DNA from: Candidatus Gottesmanbacteria bacterium
Lineage (GTDB): Bacteria > Patescibacteria > Microgenomatia > UBA10105 > UBA927
Assembly (NCBI GenBank): GCA_903821745.1
Contig: CAIJMI010000003.1
Location: forward strand, 1 to 64,000
Reading direction: 5' to 3'
DNA: 64,000 bases
Position 1 is the first letter of the stretch; every line of letters begins with the position of its first letter. The notes below the pieces were generated by a model, which worked only from the letters and a program-made list of their open reading frames with translations, did not search any database and was not told where the DNA came from. This document shows, in pieces, positions 16,429-26,424 of the stretch. Both the position numbers and the translations under genes were made by a program.

Positions 16429-17621
16429 ACTATATCCTTTTCATCATTAAAGCAGCGTTCGAAGACTTTAATCGGAATAAAATGAAGACTTTTTTAACGT
16501 CGCTTGGTATTACCATCGGCGTTTCATCCGTTGTTCTTCTTATTGCATTAGGACTGGGACTCAAAGCATATATTCAAGGTCAATTTGACACATTTGGCAC
16601 TAACAACTTGTATGTCATTCCAGGAAGTCTCAGTGGTGGATTTAGCGGCGGACCACCGACGACACAGTTATTTGATGATAAAGATGTCTCATCATTGAAA
16701 CGAATACCAGGAATAGCCAATACCATTCCCGTGTATGAAAAATACATGAAAGTGGAAGGACCAGTGACTACTAAAACATATCAAGTGACAACGTCGTCTG
16801 AAGAAATTTTTTCGACGCTCACTATTAAAATTCAATACGGCACATTATATACAAAAAGTGATGTTGCAAAAGGCGCCAAAAAAATTGTTCTCGGACCAAA
16901 AGCCGCAGAAAAACTATTTGGTGCTGCATCAAGTGCGATTGGTAAAAATGCAACGATCAACGGGAGCGCATATAAAGTTGTGGGAGTGTTTGAAGCAAAA
17001 GGTGGTGGTTCTTTTGGTGGACCGAGTATCGACGACGCCATATATATGCCAGTGACAGCCTCGTTATCATTCAATCCAACTAAAAAATACGCCAGTATTT
17101 ACCTTAAAGTTCGTGATTCTTCATTTATTACACCAGTAAAAAAGGAAGCAACCACTGTAATGAGTAAACGGTATAAAACAGATGAATTTTCCGTTATTGA
17201 ACAAACAGAACTTATAAAAACCATTAATTCAATATTTGGCGTCTTAAATACGGTTCTTATTGCAATTGCAGCTATTTCCTTAATTGTGGGTGGTGTCGGC
17301 ATCATGAATATTATGTATATGTCCGTTGTTGAACGTATTCGAGAAATTGGTATTCGGCGAGCGATTGGTGCCACAAAAAAAGACATTCTCTATCAGTTTA
17401 TGGCAGAGGCAGTCCTTTTATCAGGACTTGGGGGGCTGACAGGACTTCTCTTTTCCTGGATTGTTATATTATTTTTACAAACCTTGTTTCCTGCCTATAT
17501 TGATGCGCCAACAATTGCAATTGCGATCGGCGTTTCATCAGCAGTCGGAATTATTTTCGGTGTAGCTCCTGCAAAAAAAGCTGCAGATTTATCACCAATG
17601 GAAGCAATCCGATACGAATAA
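16425..17621 (+). CDS. MacB/YknZ-type ABC permease
   Basis: The protein has one N-terminal helix, an extracellular MacB-type domain (about 45-250) with a Gly-rich stretch (GSLSGGFSGGPPT), and three C-terminal helices. The last part contains MYMSVVERIREIGIRRAIGATKKDILYQF in the FtsX/MacB signature region. At 398 residues it is a normal YknZ-type half transporter. It is the last gene of the operon. The DrrB-type gene follows convergently 12 bases away. Confidence 0.92.
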   Translation: MNYILFIIKAAFEDFNRNKMKTFLTSLGITIGVSSVVLLIALGLGLKAYIQGQFDTFGTNNLYVIPGSLSGGFSGGPPTTQLFDDKDVSSLKRIPGIANTIPVYEKYMKVEGPVTTKTYQVTTSSEEIFSTLTIKIQYGTLYTKSDVAKGAKKIVLGPKAAEKLFGAASSAIGKNATINGSAYKVVGVFEAKGGGSFGGPSIDDAIYMPVTASLSFNPTKKYASIYLKVRDSSFITPVKKEATTVMSKRYKTDEFSVIEQTELIKTINSIFGVLNTVLIAIAAISLIVGGVGIMNIMYMSVVERIREIGIRRAIGATKKDILYQFMAEAVLLSGLGGLTGLLFSWIVILFLQTLFPAYIDAPTIAIAIGVSSAVGIIFGVAPAKKAADLSPMEAIRYE

Positions 17622-17633
17622 TTTCTTTTCTTT

Positions 17634-18380
17634 TTATATCTCGATCTTTGAAAAGAGATACGCCCCAAGAGCTAGAAATAGTATATTCATAACGATAAGT
17701 ACTCCAATATCCATCGGTAAACCAAAATGAGATACACCAGTAAATGCTCCACGCATCCCATCAACTGCATATGTTAACGGGTTGATAGCAGTCACCGTAC
17801 TTAATGCTTTAGGCAATCCAGCAAGTGGAAAGAGGGCACCGGATAAGAAAAATAATGGTTGAATAAGAAAATTCATGATCATCTGAAATCCATGTGGATC
17901 TTCCAGTTTTGATCCCAAAGCGGTACCTGCAGCGGTTAGCAAAATTGCAGTAAGCATCATAATCACGATACCAATAATGACACCCATGAGACTTACCGGC
18001 CGAAATCCTGCAATGAATGAAACACACAGAACAATCAACCCTTGAACAACTGCAACTGTTGCTCCACCAAGTGTCCGTCCAACCATAATGTCAAACCTTG
18101 ATACAGGTGCAACTAACGTTTCCTTTAAAAATCCAAACTGTCTATCCCAAATAATTTCCATTCCAGAAAATACGGAAGTAAATAGCACACTCATTGCAAT
18201 AATACCCGAAGCTAAAAATTGTATATAATTCCCTTGTCCCGCTTTTTGAAATACCGGACCAAAACCAAAACCCAAAGCAAAAAGAAACATCAATGGTTGA
18301 ACTGCAGATCCAATGATCCGCGATTTAGATCGCGTGAATCGCTTTAATTGACGGAGCCATAATATGTATATTGCTTTCAT
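17634..18380 (-). CDS. ABC-2 type permease (DrrB-like)
   Basis: The 248-residue protein has six likely membrane helices. The ABC-2 family marks are AVQPLMFLFALGFGFGPVF near the N-terminus, GMEIIWDRQFGFLKETLVAPVSR, and SGALFPLAGLPKALSTVTAINPLTYAVDGMRG. It pairs with the ATPase at 18377 through an ATGA overlap. Such systems export lipids, polysaccharides or drugs; the substrate cannot be read from sequence. Confidence 0.92.
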   Translation of the reverse strand: MKAIYILWLRQLKRFTRSKSRIIGSAVQPLMFLFALGFGFGPVFQKAGQGNYIQFLASGIIAMSVLFTSVFSGMEIIWDRQFGFLKETLVAPVSRFDIMVGRTLGGATVAVVQGLIVLCVSFIAGFRPVSLMGVIIGIVIMMLTAILLTAAGTALGSKLEDPHGFQMIMNFLIQPLFFLSGALFPLAGLPKALSTVTAINPLTYAVDGMRGAFTGVSHFGLPMDIGVLIVMNILFLALGAYLFSKIEI

Positions 18381-19183
18381 CGTCCTCTCCTGTGCATTCG
18401 AATTCTCTCCCGCATTTGATCTCCTTTTCCAAGCTCTTCTTCCCGTATTTCATGGCCAGTTAGTTCCAAAAATGCTTCTTCGAGTGTGGTTTTATCGGTT
18501 TGTTTTTTAAGTTCCGTTGGGCTACCAAGTGCAACGATTTTTCCATGATCAATGACTGCAACACGACCGGCTATTTTTTCTGCTTCTTCAATATAATGGG
18601 TCGTCAAAAATATAGTTATATTCTCTTTTTTATTCAGAAGTAAAATATAATCCCACATGTGTTTTCTTGTTTGTGGATCAAGACCAAGACTTGGTTCATC
18701 GAGAAAAAATATTTTAGGATGATGTAAGAGACCTCGCGCTATTTCAAGCCGTCGTTTCATTCCACCAGAAAATGTTTTCACAATATCATTTCGTTTATCC
18801 CACAGTTCGACAATGTCCAAAAGTTCTTTACTTCTCGTTTTCCGAATATCGGGAGGAACATCATACAAAATTCCATGAAATTCCAAGTTCTCGTATGCTG
18901 TCAATTCATCATCTAAACTTGCATCTTGAAATACAATACCGAACGATTTTCGTACGTCATCTTTATCGATCATTGGATTAAATCCATTTACAAGAATCGT
19001 GCCAGAAGTCGGCTGAAGCAGCGTTGTCAACATTTTAATTGTCGTTGTTTTTCCAGCCCCATTTGGTCCCAGAAAAGCAAATATTTCTCCCCTATCAACT
19101 GCAAAACTAATATCATCAACCGCTACAAAATCCTTAAATTTTTTTGTCAAATGCTGAACTTCTATTGCCTTCAATAGTTCCAT
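18377..19183 (-). CDS. ABC-2 exporter ATPase (DrrA-like)
   Basis: Motifs are Walker A LGPNGAGKTTTIKML, the DrrA-type segment FGIVFQDASLDDELTAYENL, signature FSGGMKRRLEIARGL, Walker B FFLDEPSLGLDP and switch His in TTHYIEEAE. The C-terminal EEAFLELTG region is typical of the drug-export subgroup. I chose the ATG at 19183 because the conserved sequence begins there; a start at 19249 would add an unconserved 22 residues. TATAAT lies 6 bases before this ATG, so a leaderless start is possible. Confidence 0.92.
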   Translation of the reverse strand: MELLKAIEVQHLTKKFKDFVAVDDISFAVDRGEIFAFLGPNGAGKTTTIKMLTTLLQPTSGTILVNGFNPMIDKDDVRKSFGIVFQDASLDDELTAYENLEFHGILYDVPPDIRKTRSKELLDIVELWDKRNDIVKTFSGGMKRRLEIARGLLHHPKIFFLDEPSLGLDPQTRKHMWDYILLLNKKENITIFLTTHYIEEAEKIAGRVAVIDHGKIVALGSPTELKKQTDKTTLEEAFLELTGHEIREEELGKGDQMRERIRMHRRGR

Positions 19184-19304
19184 ATTTTTATTATATTGTA
19201 TTTTCCTGAAAAATCTCTGAATGCTTACCGAGTATTTTCTGATACACAAATAAAGTATATCCTTATATGTTTAACCCGAAATCATCTGATCCCAAAAAAT
19301 TCAT

Positions 19305-19679
19305 TCATTTCTTCGTAGCATGAAGCTTAAACCACCCAACTATCATTGGCAACGTGAGGGTTAAAAAATAATAGCAATAAACATCAAATTTATAATAGTC
19401 GGTTGCGTTCAATAACTGCACAAGAAAAATATAATCAAAAATAACCGCAATAATTGTCCAAATAACGCCAAGGCCAATATAACAGGAGAATGTATCTCTT
19501 TTAATTTTCTTTAAAAGCACCCACAGAGTTACTCCTAATCCGAAGGGTAAAATAAACCATCCAATTGCTTCTTTTGGCGCTATGGGGAAAAATACAAAGC
19601 CCAAAATATAACCAAAAAGCCAAAGAAAAAATCCCCAAAGAATAGTATTGAAAAAAATTTGTTTCCTCTTTTTTTCCAT
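19305..19679 (-). CDS. four-helix membrane protein, unknown
   Basis: The 124-residue protein has four likely membrane helices (about 10-30, 40-55, 66-90 and 100-118). It is rich in Phe, Trp and Tyr. GAGAGGGG precedes the ATG by about 7 bases, so translation is plausible. I recognise no family. It lies between secA (44 bases) and the DrrA-type ATPase. Confidence 0.65.
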   Translation of the reverse strand: MEKKRKQIFFNTILWGFFLWLFGYILGFVFFPIAPKEAIGWFILPFGLGVTLWVLLKKIKRDTFSCYIGLGVIWTIIAVIFDYIFLVQLLNATDYYKFDVYCYYFLTLTLPMIVGWFKLHATKK

Positions 19680-19723
19680 ATTCTTTACCCCTCTCCAACA
19701 ACAAATTTTTACTTCTTATTTGT

Positions 19724-22417
19724 TTATCCTAACTTGGGATAATGACATTTCTTCCACTTTTTTCCAGATCCACACCAACATGGATCATTCCGGCCTAATG
19801 CTTTCTTTTGATTCGTAACAGTTTTCTGAATTGTTTCTTCATTGGTACGCGCGCGTTTGGCCTCTTTTGTTAATTTTGTTTCCTGTTGTAATATATTTTC
19901 CGGTGCAGTATTTGTTTTACCTACTCCAGGAGGAAGTTGTACCTGCACTTTAAAAATTCGATGAACTATATCACTATCTATTGCAGACATTAACTGCTCA
20001 AACATAGAGAATGCCTCATTTTTGTATTCAACAAGTGGATCTCGTTGTCCATATCCTCGAAGTCCAATACCCTCTCGCAGGTCTTCAATTGCCTCAAGAT
20101 GATCCATCCATAAATTATCAATAACTGACAAACTTACCCACCGTTCTACTTGCCGCATCACATCAGGTGTTACCTGCTTTTCTCGTACGTCATACATATC
20201 AACGCTGATTTTGTGAAGAAAATCAACGATAGCCTCCTGCGTATGCATCGTTCCCAGTTGAGCAATTAACTGCTTCATTGAATTTTCATCAAATGGAATG
20301 ATCGTAGTAAATTCCTGCACAATTTTTTCGTATGCAATAGTTCCACCATCGATATTCACTCCGACCATTATTCCGAGTTCTTCACGGATATTTTCCAAAA
20401 TTTTTTCCTTTTGGTTTTCTTCCTGTAAAACCCGCCGTCTAAATCGGTAGACAATCTCCCTGTGTTTATTTAGCACATCATCATATTCAACAAGGTGTTT
20501 CCGACTATCAAAATGAAATCCTTCTACTTTTGTTTGCGCTTGTTCTATTGAACGAGAAACCATCGGATGTTCAAGTGGAACATCTTCAGGGAGTTTGAAT
20601 ACTGTCATCAATTTTGCAACCTGATCGCCGCCAAACAACCGCATAATGTCGTCTTCCAAAGAAACATAAAACCGGCTTGTTCCTGGATCTCCTTGCCGAC
20701 CTGCACGGCCACGGAGTTGATTATCAATACGTCTGCTCTCATGTCGCTCAGTTCCAATAACATGCAACCCGCCTAAACCTTTCACTTCTTCATGCGTTTT
20801 TTTCCATTCCGTTACTGCTTTTTCATATGCTTTTTTGTCATCAAACAATACTTCTTCTGGTTTTGAACCACCCAAAATAATATCGACTCCGCGCCCTGCC
20901 ATATTTGTTGCAACTGTGATTGCACCTTTTTTTCCAGCTTCCGCAATGATAAGCGCTTCTTTTAAATGATTTTTTGCATTGAGGAGTTGATGTGGAATTC
21001 CTTTGTGTTTCAACAGTTCACCAATAATTTCATTTTTATCAATGGATGTTGTACCAACGAGAACCGGCTGGCCGCGTTTGTAACATTCGATGATATCGTT
21101 TGCGACAGCTATGTATTTTGCTCGTGTTGTTTTGTATACGCTGTCCGGAAAATCCTTTCTTGCCATTGGCAAATGGGTTGGAATAACAACAACATCAAGA
21201 TTATAAATTTTTCGGAATTCTTCACTTTCTGTCGCTGCTGTTCCCGTCATTCCAGACAATTTTTCATACATACGGAAATAATTTTGCAATGACACCGTCG
21301 CGAGTGTTTTACTTTCCTGTTGAATCGCGACGCCTTCTTTTGCTTCAATTGCCTGATGGATTCCTTCACTAAAACGACGCCCTACAAGAAGTCGGCCGGT
21401 GAATTCATCAACGATGACCACTTGTCCGTCTTTCACAATATATTCTTTATCATTGTGAAAAAGGGTACGAGCTTTCAATGCTGCTTCCAAATGATGGACA
21501 CTCTCAAAATCTTCTTCATAAATATTCCCAAGCCCCATCATTTTTTCAACTTTCATAATACCGTGATCGGTAAGATGTGCTGTCCGCATTTTTTCATCGA
21601 TGACGAAATCTGTCGTCGCCTGCAATTTATCAACAAGCTTTGCGTATTCATAATATTTTTGTGTTGCCTCAGAATCAGGAGCGGAAATGATGTGTGGTGT
21701 ACGCGCTTCGTCAATTAACACTGAGTCAACTTCGTCAACGACAGCGTAGTGGAACCCGCGTTGGGAAAGCTGTGACGGATCAGAAACCATATTATCCCGA
21801 AGATAATCAAAACCGAATTCGCTGTTTATTCCATACGTTACATCAGCAGCGTATGCTTCTTTTCTTGAAATCGGACGAAGGTGCTTCAATCTCCAATCGC
21901 TCGCATTCGTATCTTCATATTCCGGATCATACAGGAATGATTGTTCGGAAATAATTGCAGAAACGCTCATTCCTAACACATGATAAATTGGCCCCATCCA
22001 TCCGGCGTCACGCCTGGCAAGATAATCATTCACTGTAACAAGATGTGCTCCCCGACCAGTAAGTGCATTTGTATACAACGCAGGAATTGCAGATAAGGTT
22101 TTTCCTTCTCCTGTTTTCTGCTCTGCGACTTTTCCGAAGTGAAGTGCCGCAGAAGCGATAAGCTGCACATCGTAGTGTCGTTCCCCAATTGTCCGACTCG
22201 CAGCTTCCCGAACCAAAGCAAACGCATACGGTAAAATATCGTCCAGTGTACTTCCAGATGTCAGTTTTGCTTTGAGTTCTGCTGTTTTTTTTGCGAAATC
22301 AGCAGTTTTCAATTTCCGCATTTCACCATCTAATGCATTAACAGATTCCACGAGTAATCGAAGTCGTTTTATCTCCTTTTCGTTACTGTCTAGTAGTTTT
22401 CCAAGGAAGTTTAACAT
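19724..22417 (-). CDS. secA: preprotein translocase ATPase SecA
   Basis: SecA drives protein export through SecYEG. The 897-residue protein has KTGEGKTLSAIPA (Walker A), VDEVDSVLIDEARTP (DEAD-type Walker B), the cross-linking domain, TNMAGRGVDI and RGRAGRQGDPG. The C-terminus keeps the SEC-C zinc motif, CWCGSGKKWKKCHY. TATAAT overlaps the stop of the upstream gene and ends 6 bases before the ATG, with GAGG between, so secA may have its own start site. SecD and SecF are at the other end of the window. Confidence 0.97.
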   Translation of the reverse strand: MLNFLGKLLDSNEKEIKRLRLLVESVNALDGEMRKLKTADFAKKTAELKAKLTSGSTLDDILPYAFALVREAASRTIGERHYDVQLIASAALHFGKVAEQKTGEGKTLSAIPALYTNALTGRGAHLVTVNDYLARRDAGWMGPIYHVLGMSVSAIISEQSFLYDPEYEDTNASDWRLKHLRPISRKEAYAADVTYGINSEFGFDYLRDNMVSDPSQLSQRGFHYAVVDEVDSVLIDEARTPHIISAPDSEATQKYYEYAKLVDKLQATTDFVIDEKMRTAHLTDHGIMKVEKMMGLGNIYEEDFESVHHLEAALKARTLFHNDKEYIVKDGQVVIVDEFTGRLLVGRRFSEGIHQAIEAKEGVAIQQESKTLATVSLQNYFRMYEKLSGMTGTAATESEEFRKIYNLDVVVIPTHLPMARKDFPDSVYKTTRAKYIAVANDIIECYKRGQPVLVGTTSIDKNEIIGELLKHKGIPHQLLNAKNHLKEALIIAEAGKKGAITVATNMAGRGVDIILGGSKPEEVLFDDKKAYEKAVTEWKKTHEEVKGLGGLHVIGTERHESRRIDNQLRGRAGRQGDPGTSRFYVSLEDDIMRLFGGDQVAKLMTVFKLPEDVPLEHPMVSRSIEQAQTKVEGFHFDSRKHLVEYDDVLNKHREIVYRFRRRVLQEENQKEKILENIREELGIMVGVNIDGGTIAYEKIVQEFTTIIPFDENSMKQLIAQLGTMHTQEAIVDFLHKISVDMYDVREKQVTPDVMRQVERWVSLSVIDNLWMDHLEAIEDLREGIGLRGYGQRDPLVEYKNEAFSMFEQLMSAIDSDIVHRIFKVQVQLPPGVGKTNTAPENILQQETKLTKEAKRARTNEETIQKTVTNQKKALGRNDPCWCGSGKKWKKCHYPKLG

Positions 22418-22424
22418 TGCCTCA

Positions 22425-23081
22425 TTATACTATGGAACCGAAGAAAAATCTGTTCCTGTAGATACCGTGCTCTTTGACCGTTAAAAATTCTTTTTGTAAA
22501 CGATTTTTAAATACATCTGATAGTGATTGATATTCAAGTTCTCGTAAGTAATTGATAACCGTTGCCCCTGTTGGCCTCAACAATTGTTTTATCTTATGGA
22601 TAAATACCGGTGTTGTTACAAAATCAGGAATAACCCGACCAAAAGACATATCAACGATCACAAGATCATATGTGTGTTTTTTCTTAACTTCACTTTGAAC
22701 AAAGATTTGCGCATCAGCTTCAATGAGTTTCAACTGTTGTATCGAGGCAAGCGAAAAATATTTTTTGCCAATATCAATCATCACGTGATCAATTTCAACT
22801 CCTGTTACCAACGCTTTTGGAAACAATGTATGCAATTTCCAAATAACCGTACCTCCGGCCGTTCCAAGAATAAGGATTGTCTTCACGTCTTTTCGAAAAG
22901 AAATTCCAAATGCTCCAATCGCTGCTTTCCAAAGTGTGTCAATATATGGACCAGACTGCGGTGACCCATTCACAAGCAGTTTCATCTTATCTGATTCGGA
23001 GTTGATACGAATATATGCATTAAAGGGCGTCCTATACTCTGCAATTTTTTGAGGGATAAGATACGAAAGCCAATTTTTCAT
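22425..23081 (-). CDS. spermidine-synthase-like class I methyltransferase-fold protein
   Basis: The 218-residue protein shows a Rossmann SAM-type motif (ILILGTAGGTVIWKL), the acidic motif II (VTGVEIDHVMIDIGKKYF) and YDLVIVDMSFGRVIPDF. This is the pattern of the spermidine synthase (SpeE) superfamily and of uncharacterised SAM-dependent proteins of that fold. The polyamine-specific gatekeeper Asp motifs are not clear, so substrate and reaction are unknown. It overlaps the serS stop (ATGA) and ends 7 bases before secA. Confidence 0.7.
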   Translation of the reverse strand: MKNWLSYLIPQKIAEYRTPFNAYIRINSESDKMKLLVNGSPQSGPYIDTLWKAAIGAFGISFRKDVKTILILGTAGGTVIWKLHTLFPKALVTGVEIDHVMIDIGKKYFSLASIQQLKLIEADAQIFVQSEVKKKHTYDLVIVDMSFGRVIPDFVTTPVFIHKIKQLLRPTGATVINYLRELEYQSLSDVFKNRLQKEFLTVKEHGIYRNRFFFGSIV

Positions 23082-24322
23082 CGAGAAATCACTTCTTTTC
23101 CAACAAACGGAACGAGCACATCGGGAACACGAATTGATCCATCTTTTTGTTGATAATTTTCAAGTAACGGAATTAAAATGCGTGGTGATGCAACAGCGGT
23201 ATTATTTAATGTATGACAATACTGTGTTTTTCCATCTTTTGTCCGATACCGAAGTTTCACACGTCGAGCCTGGAAATCACCCATTAACGAATCGGACATT
23301 GTTTCTCCATATGCACCTCGTGATGGCATCCACGTTTCAATATCATATTTTTTCACCTGCGGTTCCCCCATGTCACCGGTACACATAGACATAACTCGAT
23401 ACGGTAGTTTTAAATCCTGAAGGATTTCTTCAGAGTTATGCAATAATTCCTCAAGTAGAGTAAGAGAATTACTCATCTCATTTGTTGATATAATTAATTG
23501 TTCAATCTTGTTAAATTGGTGCAACCGATAAGCCCCTTTTGTATCTTTACCGTAACTCCCTGCTTCCCGTCTAAAACATGGGGAAAATGCTACGAATTTT
23601 TTAGGTAAATCCATCTCCGAAAGAATTTCATCACTATAGTATGATGTCACCGGAACTTCAGCAGTCCCCGCAAGATACAAATCATCTTTTTCCAGATGAT
23701 ACACTTCATCACGTCCCCAAGGAAACTGTCCGTTACCAAATAACGTAAATTCCTTAACAAGTGATGGCGCCATAAGTGGGGTATATCCTTTGGAAACAAG
23801 TTTTCGAAGCGCATATTGTAAAATACCAAATTCTAGAAGCACTGCTTCATTTTTCAAAAAGTATGCACGGAATCCTCCAACTTTTGCTCCACGTTCAAAA
23901 TCCATAAGGTCCAGTTTTTTTGCAAGTTCTATATGATCTTTAATACCGAAATCAAAAACTGGTTCTTTTCCCCATCGTCGCACTTCCACGTTTCCTGAAC
24001 TATCTTTTCCAATCGGAACACTTGTATCAGGAACATTTGGAACTGTCATGAGTATTGTCTGCAATTCTGCTTCCACTGATCGTTGTTCTTCTTCCAGTCC
24101 TTTGAGTGATTCTTTCAATTGTCTCCCTTCAACTTTCGCTTCTTCTGTTTGTTTTTTAGCAATTTCATTTCTTTTTGCTCGAAGATCATCTACAGACTTT
24201 GTTAACCGACGCCATGTTTCATCGATGGCAAGGAGTTTATCCCATTCAACCACTCTATTTTTGTTTATTGCAGCTGCTTTACATTTTTCAAGATTTTCTT
24301 TTATGAAGTTAATATCTAACAT
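23078..24322 (-). CDS. serS: seryl-tRNA synthetase
   Basis: SerRS charges tRNA-Ser. An N-terminal helical arm (about 25-100, rich in Lys/Glu/Arg) is followed by the class II core. Motif 2 lies in FVAFSPCFRREAGSYGKDTKGAYRLHQF, and motif 3 includes NNTAVASPRILIPLLENYQ. The length of 414 is normal. The ATG shares seven bases (ATGTTAG) with the rdgB stop. Confidence 0.97.
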   Translation of the reverse strand: MLDINFIKENLEKCKAAAINKNRVVEWDKLLAIDETWRRLTKSVDDLRAKRNEIAKKQTEEAKVEGRQLKESLKGLEEEQRSVEAELQTILMTVPNVPDTSVPIGKDSSGNVEVRRWGKEPVFDFGIKDHIELAKKLDLMDFERGAKVGGFRAYFLKNEAVLLEFGILQYALRKLVSKGYTPLMAPSLVKEFTLFGNGQFPWGRDEVYHLEKDDLYLAGTAEVPVTSYYSDEILSEMDLPKKFVAFSPCFRREAGSYGKDTKGAYRLHQFNKIEQLIISTNEMSNSLTLLEELLHNSEEILQDLKLPYRVMSMCTGDMGEPQVKKYDIETWMPSRGAYGETMSDSLMGDFQARRVKLRYRTKDGKTQYCHTLNNTAVASPRILIPLLENYQQKDGSIRVPDVLVPFVGKEVISR

Positions 24323-24930
24323 AGGATTTTTTGAATAATAGGCTTGAGTTCTTCAACAGCCTTTCTTCTATGATTATACGTTTTGTTCTCTTCTTGGGTC
24401 AATTCATCATGGTTATAAAATTTTGAAAGTTCCGGAAGATATAACAGTGACCGATATGGAAACCCTTTTCTTCTATATGAAGCAGCTTTCAGTGGAACAA
24501 TACCACGCACGCTTGCTTCGCTTGTCCAGGTTTTTCCTTCAGGAGTTGCAAATGCTAACACAAGATGCAGTTGTGCACCACGCTTATCAAGCGGAATATC
24601 TTTTAACCGAAACAGCGCATATTGAATCAATTCCTCATCTTCATCTTCAGCATCCTCATGAATCCATCTGTGCGATTTCACTCCTGGTTCACCATTTAAT
24701 GCATCAATCTCAAATCCACCATCATCGGCAATTGTTGGAAGACCGGATAATTTTGCATAATACATAGCTTTTAAAATTGCATTTTCTTCAAATGTTTTTC
24801 CCGTTTCTTCAACGTTTATAGTTATGCCCACGTCTTTCAAACTTACCAGGATTAACGGAAGATCTGATAAAAATTCTTGAAGTTCTGCAAGTTTCCCAGG
24901 ATTTGTCGTCGCAACAAGAAGCGTTTTCAT
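24316..24930 (-). CDS. rdgB: XTP/dITP pyrophosphatase (RdgB/HAM1 family)
   Basis: The enzyme removes non-canonical purine nucleotides such as XTP and dITP. Motifs are TTNPGKLAELQEFL, EETGKTFEENAILKA, IADDGGFEIDALNGEPGVKS and the C-terminal YNHRRKAVEEL. The usual GYDPLF is FPYRSLL here, a divergent form. It lies between lysS and serS with overlaps at both ends, so its expression follows the two synthetases. Confidence 0.88.
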   Translation of the reverse strand: MKTLLVATTNPGKLAELQEFLSDLPLILVSLKDVGITINVEETGKTFEENAILKAMYYAKLSGLPTIADDGGFEIDALNGEPGVKSHRWIHEDAEDEDEELIQYALFRLKDIPLDKRGAQLHLVLAFATPEGKTWTSEASVRGIVPLKAASYRRKGFPYRSLLYLPELSKFYNHDELTQEENKTYNHRRKAVEELKPIIQKILC

Positions 24931-26384
24931 TGTTGCTCCGGTCGAAGGGTTGGAAAAAGAATAACGTCTTTGATTGATTTTTGATCTTCTAAAATGGTGA
25001 GCAATCGATCAATTCCCATTCCCCATCCTGCAGTTGGTGGCATACCGTATTCGAGGGCGCGAATATAATCCGCATCAAATGATTCAAATTCTTCCTGCCC
25101 GCGTTTCCCTAATTCCTCTGATTCTCTCCATCGCGCTGCCTGATCTTGCGGGTCATTTAATTCATTGTAGGCATTAAGTAATTCTTCACCCATTACAAGA
25201 AGCTGAAATGACGCTGTAAACCGTGGATCTTCAGGAAGCCGTTTGGCAAGTGTAACAAACGCTGTTGGTCGCTTTGTCAAGTATAATGGGCCAATTAATT
25301 TTGGTCGTACTGCTACTTTGTACATTGCATCCAATAGCGCCCCGTATCCAATTGCATCATTTGTATCCAATTTAATATTTTTTTCTTTAATCGCAGCAAG
25401 TAGCTTTTTTTCATCATCCGCTATTTGGATATCAATTCCCGTATGCTCCAAAACAGCATCACGATAGGAAATTCTCGGCCAGGGAGGTGCAAAATCTAAT
25501 TCCGTTCCTTGATATGAAATTTTTGTTGTTCCTTTTATTTCTTTTATGAGGCTGCTTATCATTTTTTCCGTATAATTCATTAAGTCTTCATAGGTTGCAT
25601 ACGCCCAATAAAATTCAAGCATTGTGAATTCTGGATTATGTTGTCTACTCATGCCTTCATTCCGAAAATCTTTCCCAATTTCATACACCTTTTCGAATCC
25701 ACCGACAATTAATCGTTTTAAATACAGCTCTACTGCGATACGCAGATATAAATCGCAATCAAGGGCATTGTGGTGCGTCACAAATGGCTTTGCGGATGCA
25801 CCGCCATACAATGGTTGCAATACGGGAGTTTCCACTTCCATAAATCCATCTTTATTCAAAAAATTTCGTAAAAAGGTAATGACTTTTGCCCGGGTTTCAA
25901 AGACTTTTTTTACGTCTTTGTTCATAACAAGGTCAACATACCGTTGACGATATCGATCTTCAACATCGGTAAGTCCACTCCATTCATTCGGTAGTGGTCG
26001 TAATGATTTTGACAATAGTCGTGCTGTTTTTCCGAAGACTGACACTTCGCCAGCCTGCGTTTTTCCCACTTCCCCAGTCACTGCGATAAAATCGCCCATA
26101 TCAAATAATTCAATAAGTGAAAAAGATGAGGCTTCCATAACGTCAGCCTTGCAAACCACCTGCATACGATCTGTCGTATCACGAAGATCTAAAAAGAAAA
26201 TTTTGCCATGACCGCGAATTGCCATTATTCGACCGGCAATGGTTACTGTGTTTCCATCCTTTTTTCGGGCCTCAACTACAGCGATCTTTTCCCCTGTTTC
26301 CGGTGGATAGGCTGTCACACCACGATCAGATAACTTTTTGAGCTTTTCGAGTCGGGATTTTCGAAGTTCGTCAAGTGTTGGCAT
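24927..26384 (-). CDS. lysS: lysyl-tRNA synthetase, class II
   Basis: An OB-fold anticodon-binding domain (about 45-140, with VTIAGRIMAIRGHGKIFFLDLRD) is followed by the class II core. Motif 2 is in YEIGKDFRNEGMSRQHNPEFTMLEFYWAY, and motif 3 in GYGMPPTAGWGMGIDRLL-type sequence near the end. The length of 485 is normal. The start is supported by an extended -10 box (TGATAGAAT) ending 9 bases before the ATG. lysS heads lysS-rdgB-serS. Confidence 0.97.
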   Translation of the reverse strand: MPTLDELRKSRLEKLKKLSDRGVTAYPPETGEKIAVVEARKKDGNTVTIAGRIMAIRGHGKIFFLDLRDTTDRMQVVCKADVMEASSFSLIELFDMGDFIAVTGEVGKTQAGEVSVFGKTARLLSKSLRPLPNEWSGLTDVEDRYRQRYVDLVMNKDVKKVFETRAKVITFLRNFLNKDGFMEVETPVLQPLYGGASAKPFVTHHNALDCDLYLRIAVELYLKRLIVGGFEKVYEIGKDFRNEGMSRQHNPEFTMLEFYWAYATYEDLMNYTEKMISSLIKEIKGTTKISYQGTELDFAPPWPRISYRDAVLEHTGIDIQIADDEKKLLAAIKEKNIKLDTNDAIGYGALLDAMYKVAVRPKLIGPLYLTKRPTAFVTLAKRLPEDPRFTASFQLLVMGEELLNAYNELNDPQDQAARWRESEELGKRGQEEFESFDADYIRALEYGMPPTAGWGMGIDRLLTILEDQKSIKDVILFPTLRPEQQ

Positions 26385-26393
26385 ATATGCTTT

Positions 26394-26402
26394 ATTCTAT
26401 CA
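26394..26402 (-). promoter_or_regulatory. extended -10 box of lysS
   Basis: TGATAGAAT on the minus strand ends 9 bases before the lysS ATG. No Shine-Dalgarno follows, so the leader would be about 2-3 bases. Confidence 0.5.
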
Positions 26403-26424
26403 CAAAAATATGCTCAGCTCGTTG